Below are positions 39,067-48,633 of a stretch of 52,470 bases of DNA, in pieces. The notes under the pieces are model-generated. The model saw nothing but the letters and a program-made list of their open reading frames with translations. It was not told the DNA's origin and did not search any database. The DNA lies in the NCBI GenBank assembly GCA_031291075.1, contig JARLJS010000061.1, positions 1 to 52,470 on the forward strand. The letters are read 5' to 3'. A program made the translations under genes and the position numbers. How positions within the stretch are numbered: the stretch's first letter is position 1; every line of letters starts with the position of its first letter. The DNA is from Nevskia sp. Lineage in GTDB: Bacteria > Pseudomonadota > Gammaproteobacteria > Nevskiales > Nevskiaceae.

Positions 39067-40124
39067 AGATCATGATTGCGGCCGGAGGCACCGGCGGCCA
39101 CGTCTTCCCCGGACTGGCGGTGGCGGAGGTGCTGCGCGCGCGCGGCCACCAGGTGGTGTGGATGGGCACGCCGGACAGCTTCGAGGCGCGCACCGTGCCC
39201 CGGCATGGCATCGAGCTGCGTCTGGTGCGGGTCAAGGGACTGCGCGGCAAGGGCGCCTTGAGCTGGCTCGGCGCTCCGCTGCGGCTGCTGCGCGCCCTGC
39301 GCGACGCCGTGGCGGTGCTGCGCAGCGAGCGGCCGGACGTGCTGCTCGGCATGGGCGGCTTCGCCGCCGGGCCGGGCGGGCTGGCGGCCTGGCTGACGCG
39401 CCGGCCGCTGGTGATCCACGAGCAGAATTCCATCGCCGGGCTGACCAACCGCCTGCTGGCGCACCTGGCGCGGCGGGTGCTGGAAGCCTTTCCGGGCACC
39501 TTCGACAAGGCCGAGACGGTGGGCAACCCGGTGCGGCCCGGCTTCGCCGAACTGCCCGACCCGGCGCTGCGCATCACCGGGCACGGCGCGCCGGCGCAAG
39601 TGCTGGTGATCGGCGGCAGCCTGGGCGCGCGCGCGCTCAACGAGATGGTGCCGGCCGCGCTGGCCCTGATGCCGGCCCAGGCGCGCCCGCTGGTGCGGCA
39701 CCAGGGCGGGCGTACCGTGGAGACGGCGCAGCAGGCCTACCTGCGCACGGGCGTGGCGGCGGACGTCACGGCCTTCATCGACGACATGCCGGCCGCTTTC
39801 GCCTGGGCCGACCTGGTGATCTGCCGCGCCGGCGCTTCCACCATCGCGGAGCTCGCCGCCGCGGGTTGCGCCGCGCTGCTGGTGCCGTATCCGCACGCGG
39901 TGGACGATCACCAGACGCGCAACGCGCAGTACCTGGTCGACGCCGGGGCGGCGCTGCTGGTGCCGGAGGAGATCCTCACGCCGGCCCTGCTGGCGGAAAT
40001 GCTGACCGGACTGCTGGCCAGGCGCGAGCAGCTCGCGACGATGGCGCAGGCGGCGCGCCGCGCGGCCTGGCCCGGAGCGGTGAACGCGATCGCCGAGGCC
40101 TGTCTGGAGGTGGCCGCATGCTGA
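39063..40124 (+). CDS. murG: Lipid II synthase (MurG GlcNAc transferase)
   Basis: Adds GlcNAc to lipid I at the inner face of the membrane, making lipid II. 353 residues, GT28 family. [17 protein letters not shown] at the N-terminus, [40 protein letters not shown] and the UDP-sugar site [15 protein letters not shown]. The stop lies 4 bases inside murC. Confidence 0.97.
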   Translation: MKIMIAAGGTGGHVFPGLAVAEVLRARGHQVVWMGTPDSFEARTVPRHGIELRLVRVKGLRGKGALSWLGAPLRLLRALRDAVAVLRSERPDVLLGMGGFAAGPGGLAAWLTRRPLVIHEQNSIAGLTNRLLAHLARRVLEAFPGTFDKAETVGNPVRPGFAELPDPALRITGHGAPAQVLVIGGSLGARALNEMVPAALALMPAQARPLVRHQGGRTVETAQQAYLRTGVAADVTAFIDDMPAAFAWADLVICRAGASTIAELAAAGCAALLVPYPHAVDDHQTRNAQYLVDAGAALLVPEEILTPALLAEMLTGLLARREQLATMAQAARRAAWPGAVNAIAEACLEVAAC

Positions 40125-41554
40125 AGACATCCGGCCAGTCCCAACTCTCCCAGAAGTGGATGCGGCGCGTGCAGCGTATCCACCTGCTGGGCATCGGCGG
40201 TTCCGGCATGGCCGGCATCGCCGAGGTGCTGCTCAACCTCGGCTACACCGTGTCGGGCTCCGACCTGAAGGAGAGCGCGGCGACGCGCCGCCTGCAGGGC
40301 CTGGGTGCGAAGATCGATTACGGCCACGACGCGGCGCGCGTGCAGGGCGCCGACGTGGTGGTGGTGTCCACCGCGGTGAAGGCCGACAACCCCGAACTGC
40401 GCGCGGCGCGCGAGCACCGCGTGCCGGTGGTGCGGCGTGCCGAGATGCTGGCCGAGCTGATGCGCTTCCGCTACGGCGTGGCGATCGCCGGCACCCACGG
40501 CAAGACCACCACCACCAGCCTGGTCGCCAGCGTGCTGGCCGAAGGTGGCCTGGACCCCACCTTCGTGGTCGGCGGCCGCCTGAAGAGCGCCGGCGCCAAT
40601 GCCCGTCTCGGCAGCAGCGCCTACCTCGTCGCCGAGGCCGACGAGAGCGACGCTTCGTTCCTGCACCTGACGCCGATGATCGCGGTGGTCACCAACATCG
40701 ACGCCGACCACCTGGAAACCTACGGCGGCGACTTCCGCCGCCTGCGCGCCACCTTCGTCGAGTTCCTGCAGCGGCTGCCGTTCTATGGCCTGGCGGTGCT
40801 GTGCGCCGACGACCCGGTGGTGCGCGAGATCCTGCCCGACGTCGGCCGTCCGGTGCTGACCTACGGGCTCGACCAGCAGGCCGACCTGCGCGCCGAGGAC
40901 ATCCGCTTCGAAGCCGCCGGGGCGCACTTCACCGCGGTGCTGCCGGACGGCCGGCGCGAGCCGCTGCACCTCAACCTGCCCGGCCGCCACAACGTGCAGA
41001 ACGCGCTCGCCGCTATCGCCATCGCCCACGAGCTGGGGGTGAGCATGGCGGCGGTGCGCAAGGCCTTTACCGAATTCGAAGGCGTGGGGCGGCGCTGCGA
41101 ATCCCACGGCGACATCCGCATCGGCCAGGCGCTGCTCCGCGTGGTGGACGACTACGGTCACCACCCGCGCGAGATCGCGGCGACGCTGGCGGCCATGCGC
41201 GGCGCCTACCCGGGCCGGCGCCTGGTGGTGGCATTCCAACCACACCGCTACAGCCGCACGCGCGACCTGTTCGACGATTTCTGCGCGGTGCTGTCGGAGG
41301 CCGACGCTCTGCTGCTGACCGAAGTCTATGCCGCCGGCGAGGCGCCGCTGCCGGAGGCCGACGGCCGCGCCCTGGCGCGCGGCATCCGCGCCCGCGGCCG
41401 GGTCGAGCCGGTGTTCGTCCACAGCGTGGCCGAAATCCCGGAGGCGCTGTCCACCATCGTGCGCGATGGCGACGTGCTGCTGACCCTGGGCGCCGGCGAC
41501 ATCGGGAATCTGCCGAACCTGCTGGTGCAGCAGTTCGGAGGAGCGCAGTCGTGA
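40118..41554 (+). CDS. murC: UDP-N-acetylmuramate:L-alanine ligase
   Basis: First amino-acid ligase of the pathway. 478 residues. [23 protein letters not shown] loop [36 protein letters not shown], and the C-terminal [16 protein letters not shown] and [16 protein letters not shown]. It overlaps murG by 7 bp and murB by 1-4 bp, depending on the murB start. Confidence 0.97.
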   Translation: MLKTSGQSQLSQKWMRRVQRIHLLGIGGSGMAGIAEVLLNLGYTVSGSDLKESAATRRLQGLGAKIDYGHDAARVQGADVVVVSTAVKADNPELRAAREHRVPVVRRAEMLAELMRFRYGVAIAGTHGKTTTTSLVASVLAEGGLDPTFVVGGRLKSAGANARLGSSAYLVAEADESDASFLHLTPMIAVVTNIDADHLETYGGDFRRLRATFVEFLQRLPFYGLAVLCADDPVVREILPDVGRPVLTYGLDQQADLRAEDIRFEAAGAHFTAVLPDGRREPLHLNLPGRHNVQNALAAIAIAHELGVSMAAVRKAFTEFEGVGRRCESHGDIRIGQALLRVVDDYGHHPREIAATLAAMRGAYPGRRLVVAFQPHRYSRTRDLFDDFCAVLSEADALLLTEVYAAGEAPLPEADGRALARGIRARGRVEPVFVHSVAEIPEALSTIVRDGDVLLTLGAGDIGNLPNLLVQQFGGAQS

Positions 41555-42459
41555 TGGCCGAACCGGGGCTGCCAAAACTGCGCGGCGTGCTGCGGCTCGG
41601 CGAGCCGCTGGCGCGGCACACCAGCTGGCGGGTCGGCGGTCCGGCCGACCGCTACTTCGAGCCCGCCGACCGGCAGGACCTGCTCGATTTCGTGAAGCAG
41701 TTGCCGCCGCAGGAGCCGGTGCTGTGGCTGGGGCTGGGCAGCAACCTGCTGGTGCGTGACGGCGGCGTGCGCGGCAGCGTGATCTCGCTGCACGGCGCCC
41801 TCGACGGGCTGTCGCGCGACAGCGAGACCACGCTGTGGGCCGAGGCCGGCGTGCACTGCGCCCGGCTGGCCAAGTTCGCGCAGCAACGGAGCCTCGCCGG
41901 GCTGGGCTTCATGGCCGGCATTCCCGGTACCGTCGGCGGCGCCTTGGCGATGAACGCAGGCGCCTGGGGCGGCGAGACCTGGCGCGAGGTGCTGGAGGCG
42001 GAGGTGGTGTTCCGCGACGGCCGCACTGCCTGGCTCGGCCCGGAGCACTTCGGCATTTCCTACCGCACTGTGATCCCGCCGCGCGGCTTCCTCGGCTTCC
42101 TCGCCGCCCGCCTGCGGGTGTCGCCGGACGACGGCAGCCACGCCCGCGCCACGCGCGAGTCGCTGGCCAGGCGCAAGGCGACCCAGCCGGTGGGCAGGCC
42201 CAGCGCCGGCAGCACCTTCCGCAATCCGCCCGGCGACCACGCCGCGCGGCTGATCGAAAGCTGCGGTCTCAAGGGCCGGCGCATCGGCGGCGCCGAAGTA
42301 TCGACGTTGCACGCCAATTTCATCCTCACCGACGAAGGCGCCAGTGCGGCCGACGTCGAGAACCTCATTCAACTGGTCCGCAGCACGGTGAAACAGCAGA
42401 CAGGAGTCGAATTGGAACCCGAGGTAAAAATCGTGGGTGAGCCGGGAGCAAACCCGTGA
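41554..42459 (+). CDS. murB: UDP-N-acetylenolpyruvoylglucosamine reductase
   Basis: An FAD enzyme that reduces UDP-GlcNAc-enolpyruvate to UDP-MurNAc. 301 residues. TSWRVGGPADRYFEP, LGLGSNLLVRDGG, GLGFMAGIPGTVGGALAMNA and AGSTFRNPPGDHAARLIE with the catalytic Ser; HANFIL and ENLIQLV close the protein. The start is ATG 41554 or the adjacent GTG 41551; GGAGGAG at 41537-41543 serves either. The next gene is 84 bp away, the largest gap between rsmH and ftsZ. Confidence 0.95.
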   Translation: MAEPGLPKLRGVLRLGEPLARHTSWRVGGPADRYFEPADRQDLLDFVKQLPPQEPVLWLGLGSNLLVRDGGVRGSVISLHGALDGLSRDSETTLWAEAGVHCARLAKFAQQRSLAGLGFMAGIPGTVGGALAMNAGAWGGETWREVLEAEVVFRDGRTAWLGPEHFGISYRTVIPPRGFLGFLAARLRVSPDDGSHARATRESLARRKATQPVGRPSAGSTFRNPPGDHAARLIESCGLKGRRIGGAEVSTLHANFILTDEGASAADVENLIQLVRSTVKQQTGVELEPEVKIVGEPGANP

Positions 42460-42500
42460 ACCGGCTGAGAGGGAGCTACAAGGACGCGCCGAAGCGCTTG

Positions 42501-42528
42501 CGTCTCACGTCTCACGTTTCACGTCTCA
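42501..42528. repeat. Four tandem heptamers CGTCTCA before ddl
   Basis: CGTCTCA, CGTCTCA, CGTTTCA, CGTCTCA at 42501-42528, 7 bases before the ddl ribosome site. They fill the only sizeable gap in the rsmH-ftsA run. Read as GTGAGAC on the other strand they resemble the GTGAGGA heptamers of the hairpin elements. Confidence 0.85.
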
Positions 42529-42543
42529 CGGCGGAGGTTCGCA

Positions 42544-43488
42544 ATGCGTAAGCTCACTTCCAACCCCAAGGATTTCGGCCGCGTTGCCGTCCTTATGGGT
42601 GGCTGGTCGGCCGAGCGCGAAGTCTCCCTGTGGAGCGGCAAGGGCGTGCTCGAAGCGCTGCTGCGGCGCGGCGTCGACGCCGTCGGCATCGACGCCGACC
42701 GCAGCACCATTCTCACCCTTGGCCGGCAGGATTTCGACCGCGCCTTCAACGTGCTGCACGGCACCGGCGGCGAGGACGGCACGGTGCAGGCGGCGCTGGA
42801 CCTGCAGGGCGTCCCCTACACCGGCAGCGGCGTGCTGGCCTCGGCCCTGGCGATGGACAAGCTGCGCACCAAGCGCATGTGGAAGGCCGAGGGGTTGCCC
42901 ACCCCCGAATGGATGGTCCTGAAGGATGCCGGCGACGCCGCGAAGGCGGCCGAGGCATTCGGCTACCCCATGTTCGTCAAACCCTCGGAGGAGGGTTCCA
43001 GCGTCGGCATCACCAAGGTCAAGACCGCCGCCGACCTCGACGCGGCCTTCCGCGCCGCGTGCGGCGATCAGGGGCCGCGCGCGGTGCTGGCCGAGCGCTA
43101 TATCGCCGGCGGCGAGTACACCTGCGCCATCCTCGACGGGCAAGCGCTGCCGCTGATCCGCATCGAGCCGGCCGGCGAGTTCTACGACTACCATGCCAAG
43201 TACGTCTCCGAGCAGACACGCTATGTCTGCCCGGCCGGCCTCGATCCGCTGCACGAGGCGCAGCTCACGGCAACCTGCAGCCGTGCCTTCGAACTGGTGG
43301 GTGCGCGCGGCTGGGGCCGCGTCGACTTCATGCTCGACGCCCAGGGGCAGCCCTGGCTGCTCGAAGTCAACACCGTCCCCGGCATGACCTCGCACAGCCT
43401 GGTGCCGATGGCGGCGCGAGCGGCCGGCATGGACTTCGAGTCGCTCTGCTGGGCGGTGCTGGAGACCACTCTGGAGGCCGGCTCGTGA
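42544..43488 (+). CDS. ddl: D-alanine-D-alanine ligase
   Basis: Makes the D-Ala-D-Ala dipeptide used by MurF. 314 residues of the ATP-grasp fold (DdlB type). RVAVLMGGWSAEREVSLWSG, NVLHGTGGEDGTVQAALD, FVKPSEEGSSVGITKV, YDYHAKYVSEQTRYVCPA, and the metal site GWGRVDFMLD with LLEVNTVPGMTSHSLVP. GGCGGAGG precedes ATG 42544. The stop overlaps ftsQ. Confidence 0.97.
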   Translation: MRKLTSNPKDFGRVAVLMGGWSAEREVSLWSGKGVLEALLRRGVDAVGIDADRSTILTLGRQDFDRAFNVLHGTGGEDGTVQAALDLQGVPYTGSGVLASALAMDKLRTKRMWKAEGLPTPEWMVLKDAGDAAKAAEAFGYPMFVKPSEEGSSVGITKVKTAADLDAAFRAACGDQGPRAVLAERYIAGGEYTCAILDGQALPLIRIEPAGEFYDYHAKYVSEQTRYVCPAGLDPLHEAQLTATCSRAFELVGARGWGRVDFMLDAQGQPWLLEVNTVPGMTSHSLVPMAARAAGMDFESLCWAVLETTLEAGS

Positions 43489-44363
43489 GCGGCGCCGTCA
43501 CCATGCCGATGGGGGACACGACCGTGCTGCCATGGCTGCGTTTGCTGCCGGCGATCGTTGCCGCCACCCTGCTGGCGGCGGCGGTGTTGCTGAGCCCGGT
43601 GTTCAAGCAGGTACTGGACCAGCCGGTGCAGACGCTGCGCGTGGACGGCACCCTGACCCGGCTGCGGCCGCAGCAGATCGCCGCCGCCGCAGCGGTCGAG
43701 CCGGGTGCCCTGCTGTTCGATCTTGACCTGGAGGCGGTGCGCAGCCGGGTCGAAGCCCTGCCCTGGGTGGCGCATGCGCGCGTCACCCGCATCTGGCCGG
43801 CACGCCTGGCGGTGCGCGTGTGGGAGCGCCAGCCGTACGCGCTGTGGGGCGATAAGAGCCTGGTCGACGACGAGGGGGTGGTGTTCACACCGCTGGCGCG
43901 CGACCTGCCCGACGGGTTGCCGCGTCTGGACGGACCTGCCGGCCGTGAAGCGACGGTGATGCGCGACTACCGCGAGCTGGCTGCCGCGCTCGGCAGCGGC
44001 GCGTTCGCTCCCAAGGGACTCAAGCTCGACGCGCGCGGTTCCTGGACCCTCTACACCGCCGGCGGCCTGGAGCTGCGCCTCGGCGAGGACGACCCGCGCG
44101 ACAAGGTGGGTCTCATCCTCGGCACCGTCTCGCGCACCCTGGCGCCGCAGCTCGACCGGGTGAGCTACATCGACCTGCGCTACCGCAATGGCTTTGCCGT
44201 TGGTTGGGCCAACGGCAGCAAGGAGCAGTGTAGCGAAGCGCATACCGCGCCGGGCCCGGCGCGGCCGGACTGCGTTGCCAAGAACCCGCTGCCGCCGGCA
44301 GTTCCTGTCATGCCCGCAGCTGCGACGGCCGCCGGGGCAACGGAGGGCATCAAGCATGACTAA
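43485..44363 (+). CDS. ftsQ: Cell division protein FtsQ
   Basis: A bitopic divisome protein. About 292 residues from GTG 43485, which overlaps the ddl stop and has GGAGG 7 bases before; ATG 43503 is an alternative. One membrane helix (about 20-40) precedes a POTRA domain (QTLRVDGTLTRLRPQQIAAA) and the beta domain (WPARLAVRVWERQPYALW, YIDLRYRNGFAVGW). The last about 45 residues are Ala/Pro-rich with two Cys, longer than usual. The end overlaps ftsA by 8 bp. Confidence 0.94.
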   Translation: MSGAVTMPMGDTTVLPWLRLLPAIVAATLLAAAVLLSPVFKQVLDQPVQTLRVDGTLTRLRPQQIAAAAAVEPGALLFDLDLEAVRSRVEALPWVAHARVTRIWPARLAVRVWERQPYALWGDKSLVDDEGVVFTPLARDLPDGLPRLDGPAGREATVMRDYRELAAALGSGAFAPKGLKLDARGSWTLYTAGGLELRLGEDDPRDKVGLILGTVSRTLAPQLDRVSYIDLRYRNGFAVGWANGSKEQCSEAHTAPGPARPDCVAKNPLPPAVPVMPAAATAAGATEGIKHD

Positions 44364-45588
44364 ACGCCAAGCCGCCGAGTACCTGGTCAGCCTGGACGTG
44401 GGCACGTCCAAGGTCGCCGCGCTGATCGGCGAGGTGGGCGAGGCGGGCCAGGTGCGCGTGATCGGGCTCGGCACCGCTCCCAGCCGCGGCCTGAAGAAGG
44501 GCGTGGTAGTGAACATCGAGGCCACCGTCGAATCGATCCGGCGCGCGGTGGAGGCGGCCGAGCTGATGGCCAATTGCCGCGTGCGCGCCGCTCACGTCGG
44601 CATCACCGGCAGCCACATCCGCAGCCTCAATTCGGTCGGCGTGGTGCCGATCCGCCATCGCGAGATCGGCCCGCGCGATGTCGATGCGGTGATCGAAGCG
44701 GCCAGCGCGCTGGCCATCCCGGCCGACCAGCAGATCCTCCACGTCATCCCGCAGGAGTTCGTGGTGGACGGCCAGGAGGGCATCCACGATCCGGTGGGCA
44801 TGAGCGCGGTGCGGCTGGAGGCCAAGGTGCACATGGTTACCGGCACCCTGTCGGCGGCGCAGAACCTCTACAAGTGCGTGGAACGCTGCGGCCTGACGGT
44901 GGAGAAGCTGGTGCTGCAGCACCTCGCCTCGGCCGATGCGGTGCTGTCGCCGGACGAGCGCGAGCTCGGCGTGGCGGTGGTCGACATCGGCGGCGGCACC
45001 ACCGACATCGCGGTGTTCAAGGGCGGCTCGATCCGCCACACCGCGGTGGTGCCGATCGCCGGCGACCTGGTCACCAGCGACGTGGCGGTGGCGTTCCGCA
45101 CCCCCGGCCAGCACGCCGAGCAGATCAAGCTCAAGTACGGCTGCGCGCTGCCGGAGATGGTGCAGCACGACCCCGGTATCGAGGTGCCCGGGGTCGGCGA
45201 TACGCCGCCGCGGCGCCTGTCGCGGCAGATGCTGGCCGAGGTGATGCGGCCGCGCTACGAGGAGTTGTTCCGTTACGTGCGCAAGGAGCTGCACCGCGCC
45301 GACGTGTACGACCTCATGGCCGGTGGCGTGGTGCTGACCGGAGGCGCCGCGCAGACGCCGGGCATCCTCGAGCTGGCCGAGGAGGTGCTGGACGTGGCGG
45401 TGCGGCTCGGGTTGCCGCATCAGGTGGAGGGGATCGAGGAGGTGACGCGCAGCCCGGCCTACGCCACTGGCGTGGGGCTGCTGCTGTTCGCCAGGCAACA
45501 AAGGCCGGCCGGCTTCCACCGGTCGGGCACGGCCGGGGTGCAGCACTGGATGGGGCGCATCCAGGGTTGGCTGAAAGGGCATTTTTGA
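44356..45588 (+). CDS. ftsA: Cell division protein FtsA
   Basis: An actin-like ATPase that anchors FtsZ to the membrane. 410 residues. YLVSLDVGTSKVAALIGEV, VNIEATVESIRRAVEAAELM, the ATP motif VDIGGGTTDIAVF, and VLTGGAAQTPGILELAEEV; the C-terminal GRIQGWLKGHF is the amphipathic membrane-targeting helix. GGAGGG precedes the ATG inside ftsQ. Confidence 0.97.
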   Translation: MTKRQAAEYLVSLDVGTSKVAALIGEVGEAGQVRVIGLGTAPSRGLKKGVVVNIEATVESIRRAVEAAELMANCRVRAAHVGITGSHIRSLNSVGVVPIRHREIGPRDVDAVIEAASALAIPADQQILHVIPQEFVVDGQEGIHDPVGMSAVRLEAKVHMVTGTLSAAQNLYKCVERCGLTVEKLVLQHLASADAVLSPDERELGVAVVDIGGGTTDIAVFKGGSIRHTAVVPIAGDLVTSDVAVAFRTPGQHAEQIKLKYGCALPEMVQHDPGIEVPGVGDTPPRRLSRQMLAEVMRPRYEELFRYVRKELHRADVYDLMAGGVVLTGGAAQTPGILELAEEVLDVAVRLGLPHQVEGIEEVTRSPAYATGVGLLLFARQQRPAGFHRSGTAGVQHWMGRIQGWLKGHF

Positions 45589-45668
45589 GCGGCGGCGGTT
45601 TCGCTTCGGGACTTAAGGCTTTTCGGGATTCGGGTTCGGGCGGTTTTCAAGGTTTGAAGGAGGCTGAC

Positions 45669-46892
45669 ATGGCAAACGTGGTACCGGAGATGTTCGAGTT
45701 GGTGGACGGCCAATGCAAGCGCGCCGTGATCCGTGTGATCGGCGTGGGCGGCGGTGGCTGCAATACGGTCAACCAGATGGCGGCGGCGGGTATCCAGGGC
45801 GTCGAGTTCATTTCCGCCAACACGGACCGGGATCACCTGGAGAAGTGCGTGCCGACGCTGCAGCTGCAGCTTGGCGCCGAGGTGACGCGCGGCCTGGGCG
45901 CCGGCTCCAACCCGAAGATCGGGCGCGAGGCGGCGGAGGAGGACCGCGACCGCATCCGCGAGATGCTGGAAGGTACCGACCTGCTGTTCGTCACCGCCGG
46001 CATGGGCGGTGGCACCGGCACCGGCGCTGCGCCGGTGATCGCGGAGATCGCGCGCGAGCTGGAGATCCTCACTGTGGCGGTGGTGACCAAGCCGTTCCCG
46101 CACGAGGGCAAGAAGCGTATGGCAGTGGCGCTGGACGGCATCCGCGAGCTGCAGCAGCACGTCGACTCGCTGATCCTCATCCCCAACGAGAAGCTGCGCC
46201 TGGTGCTGGGGGGCAACGTGACCCTGCTGTCCGGCTTCAAGGCGGCCAACGACGTGCTGCAGAACGCCGTGCAGGGCATCTCCGACCTGATCACCCGGCC
46301 GGGCATGATGAACGTGGACTTCGCCGACGTGAAGACGGTGATGGCCAACCGCGGCATGGCGATGATGGGCCTGGGCTCCGCCAGCGGCGAGGACCGCGCC
46401 AAGAAGGCGGTGGAGGCGGCGCTGTCCAGCCCGCTGCTCGACGACCTGGAGCTGACCGGCGCGCGCGGCATCCTGGTCAACATCACCTGCGACGAGAGCC
46501 TGACCCTGGACGAGCTGGAGCTGGTCAACGAGCGCATCAACGAGATCGCCTCGGCCGAGGTCGACATGAAGTGCGGTACCAGCTTCGATCCGGCCCTGTC
46601 GGGCGAGTTGCGGGTGACGGTGGTCGCCACCGGCCTGGAAGGCTCGCGCGCGGCCGTCGCCGCCGCCGCCAAGGCCAAGGAGACGGTGCCGGATCCGCGC
46701 CACAAGGCGGCCGGTGTGGTCACGCCGCTGCGCACGCCCTCGGCGTGGCCGCCGCGCGCCCACGAGGTGGAGGTGCCGCCGGTGGGGCGTCATGCCCATG
46801 CACGTGCGGCCGTCGCCCCCGGTCTGATGGCCCTGGACTACAACGAAGAGCTGCTGGATATCCCGGCGTTCCTGCGCGCCCAGGCCGACTGA
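45669..46892 (+). CDS. ftsZ: Cell division protein FtsZ
   Basis: A tubulin-like GTPase that forms the division ring. 407 residues. IGVGGGGCNTVNQM, the GTP signature MGGGTGTGAAPV, NEKLRLVLG, the T7 loop MMNVDFADVKTVM, and the conserved C-terminal peptide DYNEELLDIPAFLRAQ that binds FtsA and ZipA. AAGGAGG lies 6 bases before ATG 45669. The 80 bp between ftsA and ftsZ is the only other real gap in the division part of the cluster. Confidence 0.98.
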   Translation: MANVVPEMFELVDGQCKRAVIRVIGVGGGGCNTVNQMAAAGIQGVEFISANTDRDHLEKCVPTLQLQLGAEVTRGLGAGSNPKIGREAAEEDRDRIREMLEGTDLLFVTAGMGGGTGTGAAPVIAEIARELEILTVAVVTKPFPHEGKKRMAVALDGIRELQQHVDSLILIPNEKLRLVLGGNVTLLSGFKAANDVLQNAVQGISDLITRPGMMNVDFADVKTVMANRGMAMMGLGSASGEDRAKKAVEAALSSPLLDDLELTGARGILVNITCDESLTLDELELVNERINEIASAEVDMKCGTSFDPALSGELRVTVVATGLEGSRAAVAAAAKAKETVPDPRHKAAGVVTPLRTPSAWPPRAHEVEVPPVGRHAHARAAVAPGLMALDYNEELLDIPAFLRAQAD

Positions 46893-46926
46893 ACACGGCG
46901 GCGGCGCAGGCGATGCGCCCGGTTCC

Positions 46927-46945
46927 CCCTGCCGTGGCGGCAGGG
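46927..46945. other. Hairpin after ftsZ
   Basis: CCCTGCCG (46927-46934) and CGGCAGGG (46938-46945) form an 8-bp stem with a 3-base loop, 34 bases after the ftsZ stop. No T-run follows. The remaining 190 bp up to lpxC holds a TAAAAT box at 47018-47023 without a convincing -35. Confidence 0.5.
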
Positions 46946-47132
46946 TGGGGCGCGGCCGCCCTGCCGCTGCGCGTTGCGCAATGTTAAGGGCGGAGACGGG
47001 CCGGGGCCGCGGCATGTTAAAATATCTGTCACAAATCCCGACGGGGCCCGACGGGGTAGGCTGCTTTAAGCATGCGTTCAGCCTGCCGCCGCTAAATTTC
47101 CCGCCGCCCGCCCCTCTACAGACCAAGCAACG

Positions 47133-48050
47133 ATGATCCGGCAGCGAACCCTACGCAATCCGATCCGCGCCAGCGGTATCGGTCTGCACAGCGGCCAGAA
47201 GGTCTTCATGTCGCTGCTGCCGGCACCGCCGGACAGCGGCATCGTGTTCCGCCGCGTCGACCTCGACCCGATGCGGGAAATCCCGGCCGTGGCCGCGGCG
47301 GTCAAGGAAACCACGCTGTCCAGCAACCTGGTGGAAGACGGCGTCAGGGTGGCGACGGTCGAGCACCTGATGTCGGCGCTGGCCGGCCTCGGCATCGACA
47401 ACTGTGTGGTGGAGCTGTCCGCGCCGGAAGTGCCGATCATGGACGGCAGCGCGGCCCCGTTCGTGTTCCTGATCCAGTCGTCCGGCATCCGTGAACAGGA
47501 CGCGCCGAAGCGCTTCCTGCGCATCAAGCAGCCGGTGCAGGTGTCCGACGGCGACAAGTGGGCGCGACTCGAGCCCTACAACGGTTTCCGGCTCAGCTTC
47601 CATATCGACTTCGACCACCCGCTGCTCAAGTCCACCGCGCAGCAGGCGACGGTGGATTTCTCCACCACCGCCTACATCCGCGAAGTGAGCCGTGCGCGCA
47701 CCTTCGGTTTCATGCGCGAGTTCGAGTTCCTGCGTTCGCGCCGCCTCGCCCTCGGGGCGAGCCTGGAGAACGCGGTGGCGGTGGATGACTACCGTGTCCT
47801 CAACCAGGACGGCCTGCGTTACGACGACGAATTCGTGCGCCACAAGATCCTCGACGCCGTCGGCGATCTTTACCTGCTGGGCCGGCCGCTGCTGGGCGCC
47901 TACGTCGCCTTCAAGTCCGGTCATGCCCTCAACAACCAGCTCGCGCGCAAGCTCCTGGCCGATACCTCGGCCTGGGACACGGTGATCTTCGAGGATGAGC
48001 ACGACGCCATCCCGGCGTTTTACACGAAAGCTGCCGCGGCGGCGGCCTGA
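47133..48050 (+). CDS. lpxC: UDP-3-O-acyl-N-acetylglucosamine deacetylase
   Basis: The committed zinc-dependent step of lipid A synthesis, so the organism makes lipopolysaccharide. 305 residues. [17 protein letters not shown] at the start, zinc ligands His78 (TVEHLMSAL), His237 and Asp241 ([10 protein letters not shown]), and the catalytic His264 (KSGHALNN). The E. coli numbering is shifted by one. Confidence 0.98.
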   Translation: MIRQRTLRNPIRASGIGLHSGQKVFMSLLPAPPDSGIVFRRVDLDPMREIPAVAAAVKETTLSSNLVEDGVRVATVEHLMSALAGLGIDNCVVELSAPEVPIMDGSAAPFVFLIQSSGIREQDAPKRFLRIKQPVQVSDGDKWARLEPYNGFRLSFHIDFDHPLLKSTAQQATVDFSTTAYIREVSRARTFGFMREFEFLRSRRLALGASLENAVAVDDYRVLNQDGLRYDDEFVRHKILDAVGDLYLLGRPLLGAYVAFKSGHALNNQLARKLLADTSAWDTVIFEDEHDAIPAFYTKAAAAAA

Positions 48051-48256
48051 TACTGGTCCCTTTTGCGATTTTTGGGGACAGCCGCGGGCAAAATTGACCC
48101 GCAGGGCTGCAATCCGGAACTTTTTTGACCCTTCAAAAGCTTGCTTCAACGGGGCCAAGTCTTTGTAAGCACTGGCTTATTTCATTTGCATGCCAGTATC
48201 GTGCCGGTTGTCTGGTAAATGCACCGCTTTGGCTCACAGGCCTTGCGCCGCGGCCA

Positions 48257-48274
48257 AGAGTCTGATTAGACTCT
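48257..48274. other. Perfect 7-bp palindrome in the lpxC-dciA gap
   Basis: AGAGTCT (48257-48263) and AGACTCT (48268-48274) around GATT, between the converging lpxC and dciA genes. The surrounding 231 bp (48051-48281) is relatively AT-rich and holds no gene; T-runs occur, but none directly after this stem. Confidence 0.45.
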
Positions 48275-48281
48275 GAACTAT

Positions 48282-48608
48282 TCAGCCGTTTCCCCCGGTA
48301 GGGACTATTTTAGCTTCCACTTTGGTGGAAGCCAGATCGAGCCGCTGCCGCAGAAACTGGATCAATTCTTGCTGGCGATAGCGGATTTGGGTCAGTGCAC
48401 CGGCAGAGGCGGCATACACAACAAGAGTACCTTCGCGTTCGTTTGCGACGGTCAAGGAAGAGCCCAGAGGTTCGCCGGCCCACTCCCGGATGGCGGCTTG
48501 TATTTCCGCCAGCCGGTTGGCCCGGGTCAGCAACTTGTGCATGACGGAGCCGGAGTCGTTCAAACACGCGCCGATACCCTTGGCGTCGGGCTCGCGGGAA
48601 TGCTTCAT
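48282..48608 (-). CDS. dciA: DciA-family (DUF721) protein, replicative helicase loader
   Basis: 108 residues. The N-terminal half matches DUF721: LTRANRLAEIQAAIREWAGE followed by LGSSLTVANEREGTLVVYAA and a helix with IRYRQQELIQFL. DciA proteins help load the DnaB helicase in bacteria without DnaC. A place between lpxC and a peptidase/secA is conserved in Pseudomonas. It is the only minus-strand gene in this end of the window and is divergent from the M23 gene. Confidence 0.85.
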   Translation of the reverse strand: MKHSREPDAKGIGACLNDSGSVMHKLLTRANRLAEIQAAIREWAGEPLGSSLTVANEREGTLVVYAASAGALTQIRYRQQELIQFLRQRLDLASTKVEAKIVPTGGNG

Positions 48609-48633
48609 CAGCTTTTAGCGGGGTAGAGTGTCG

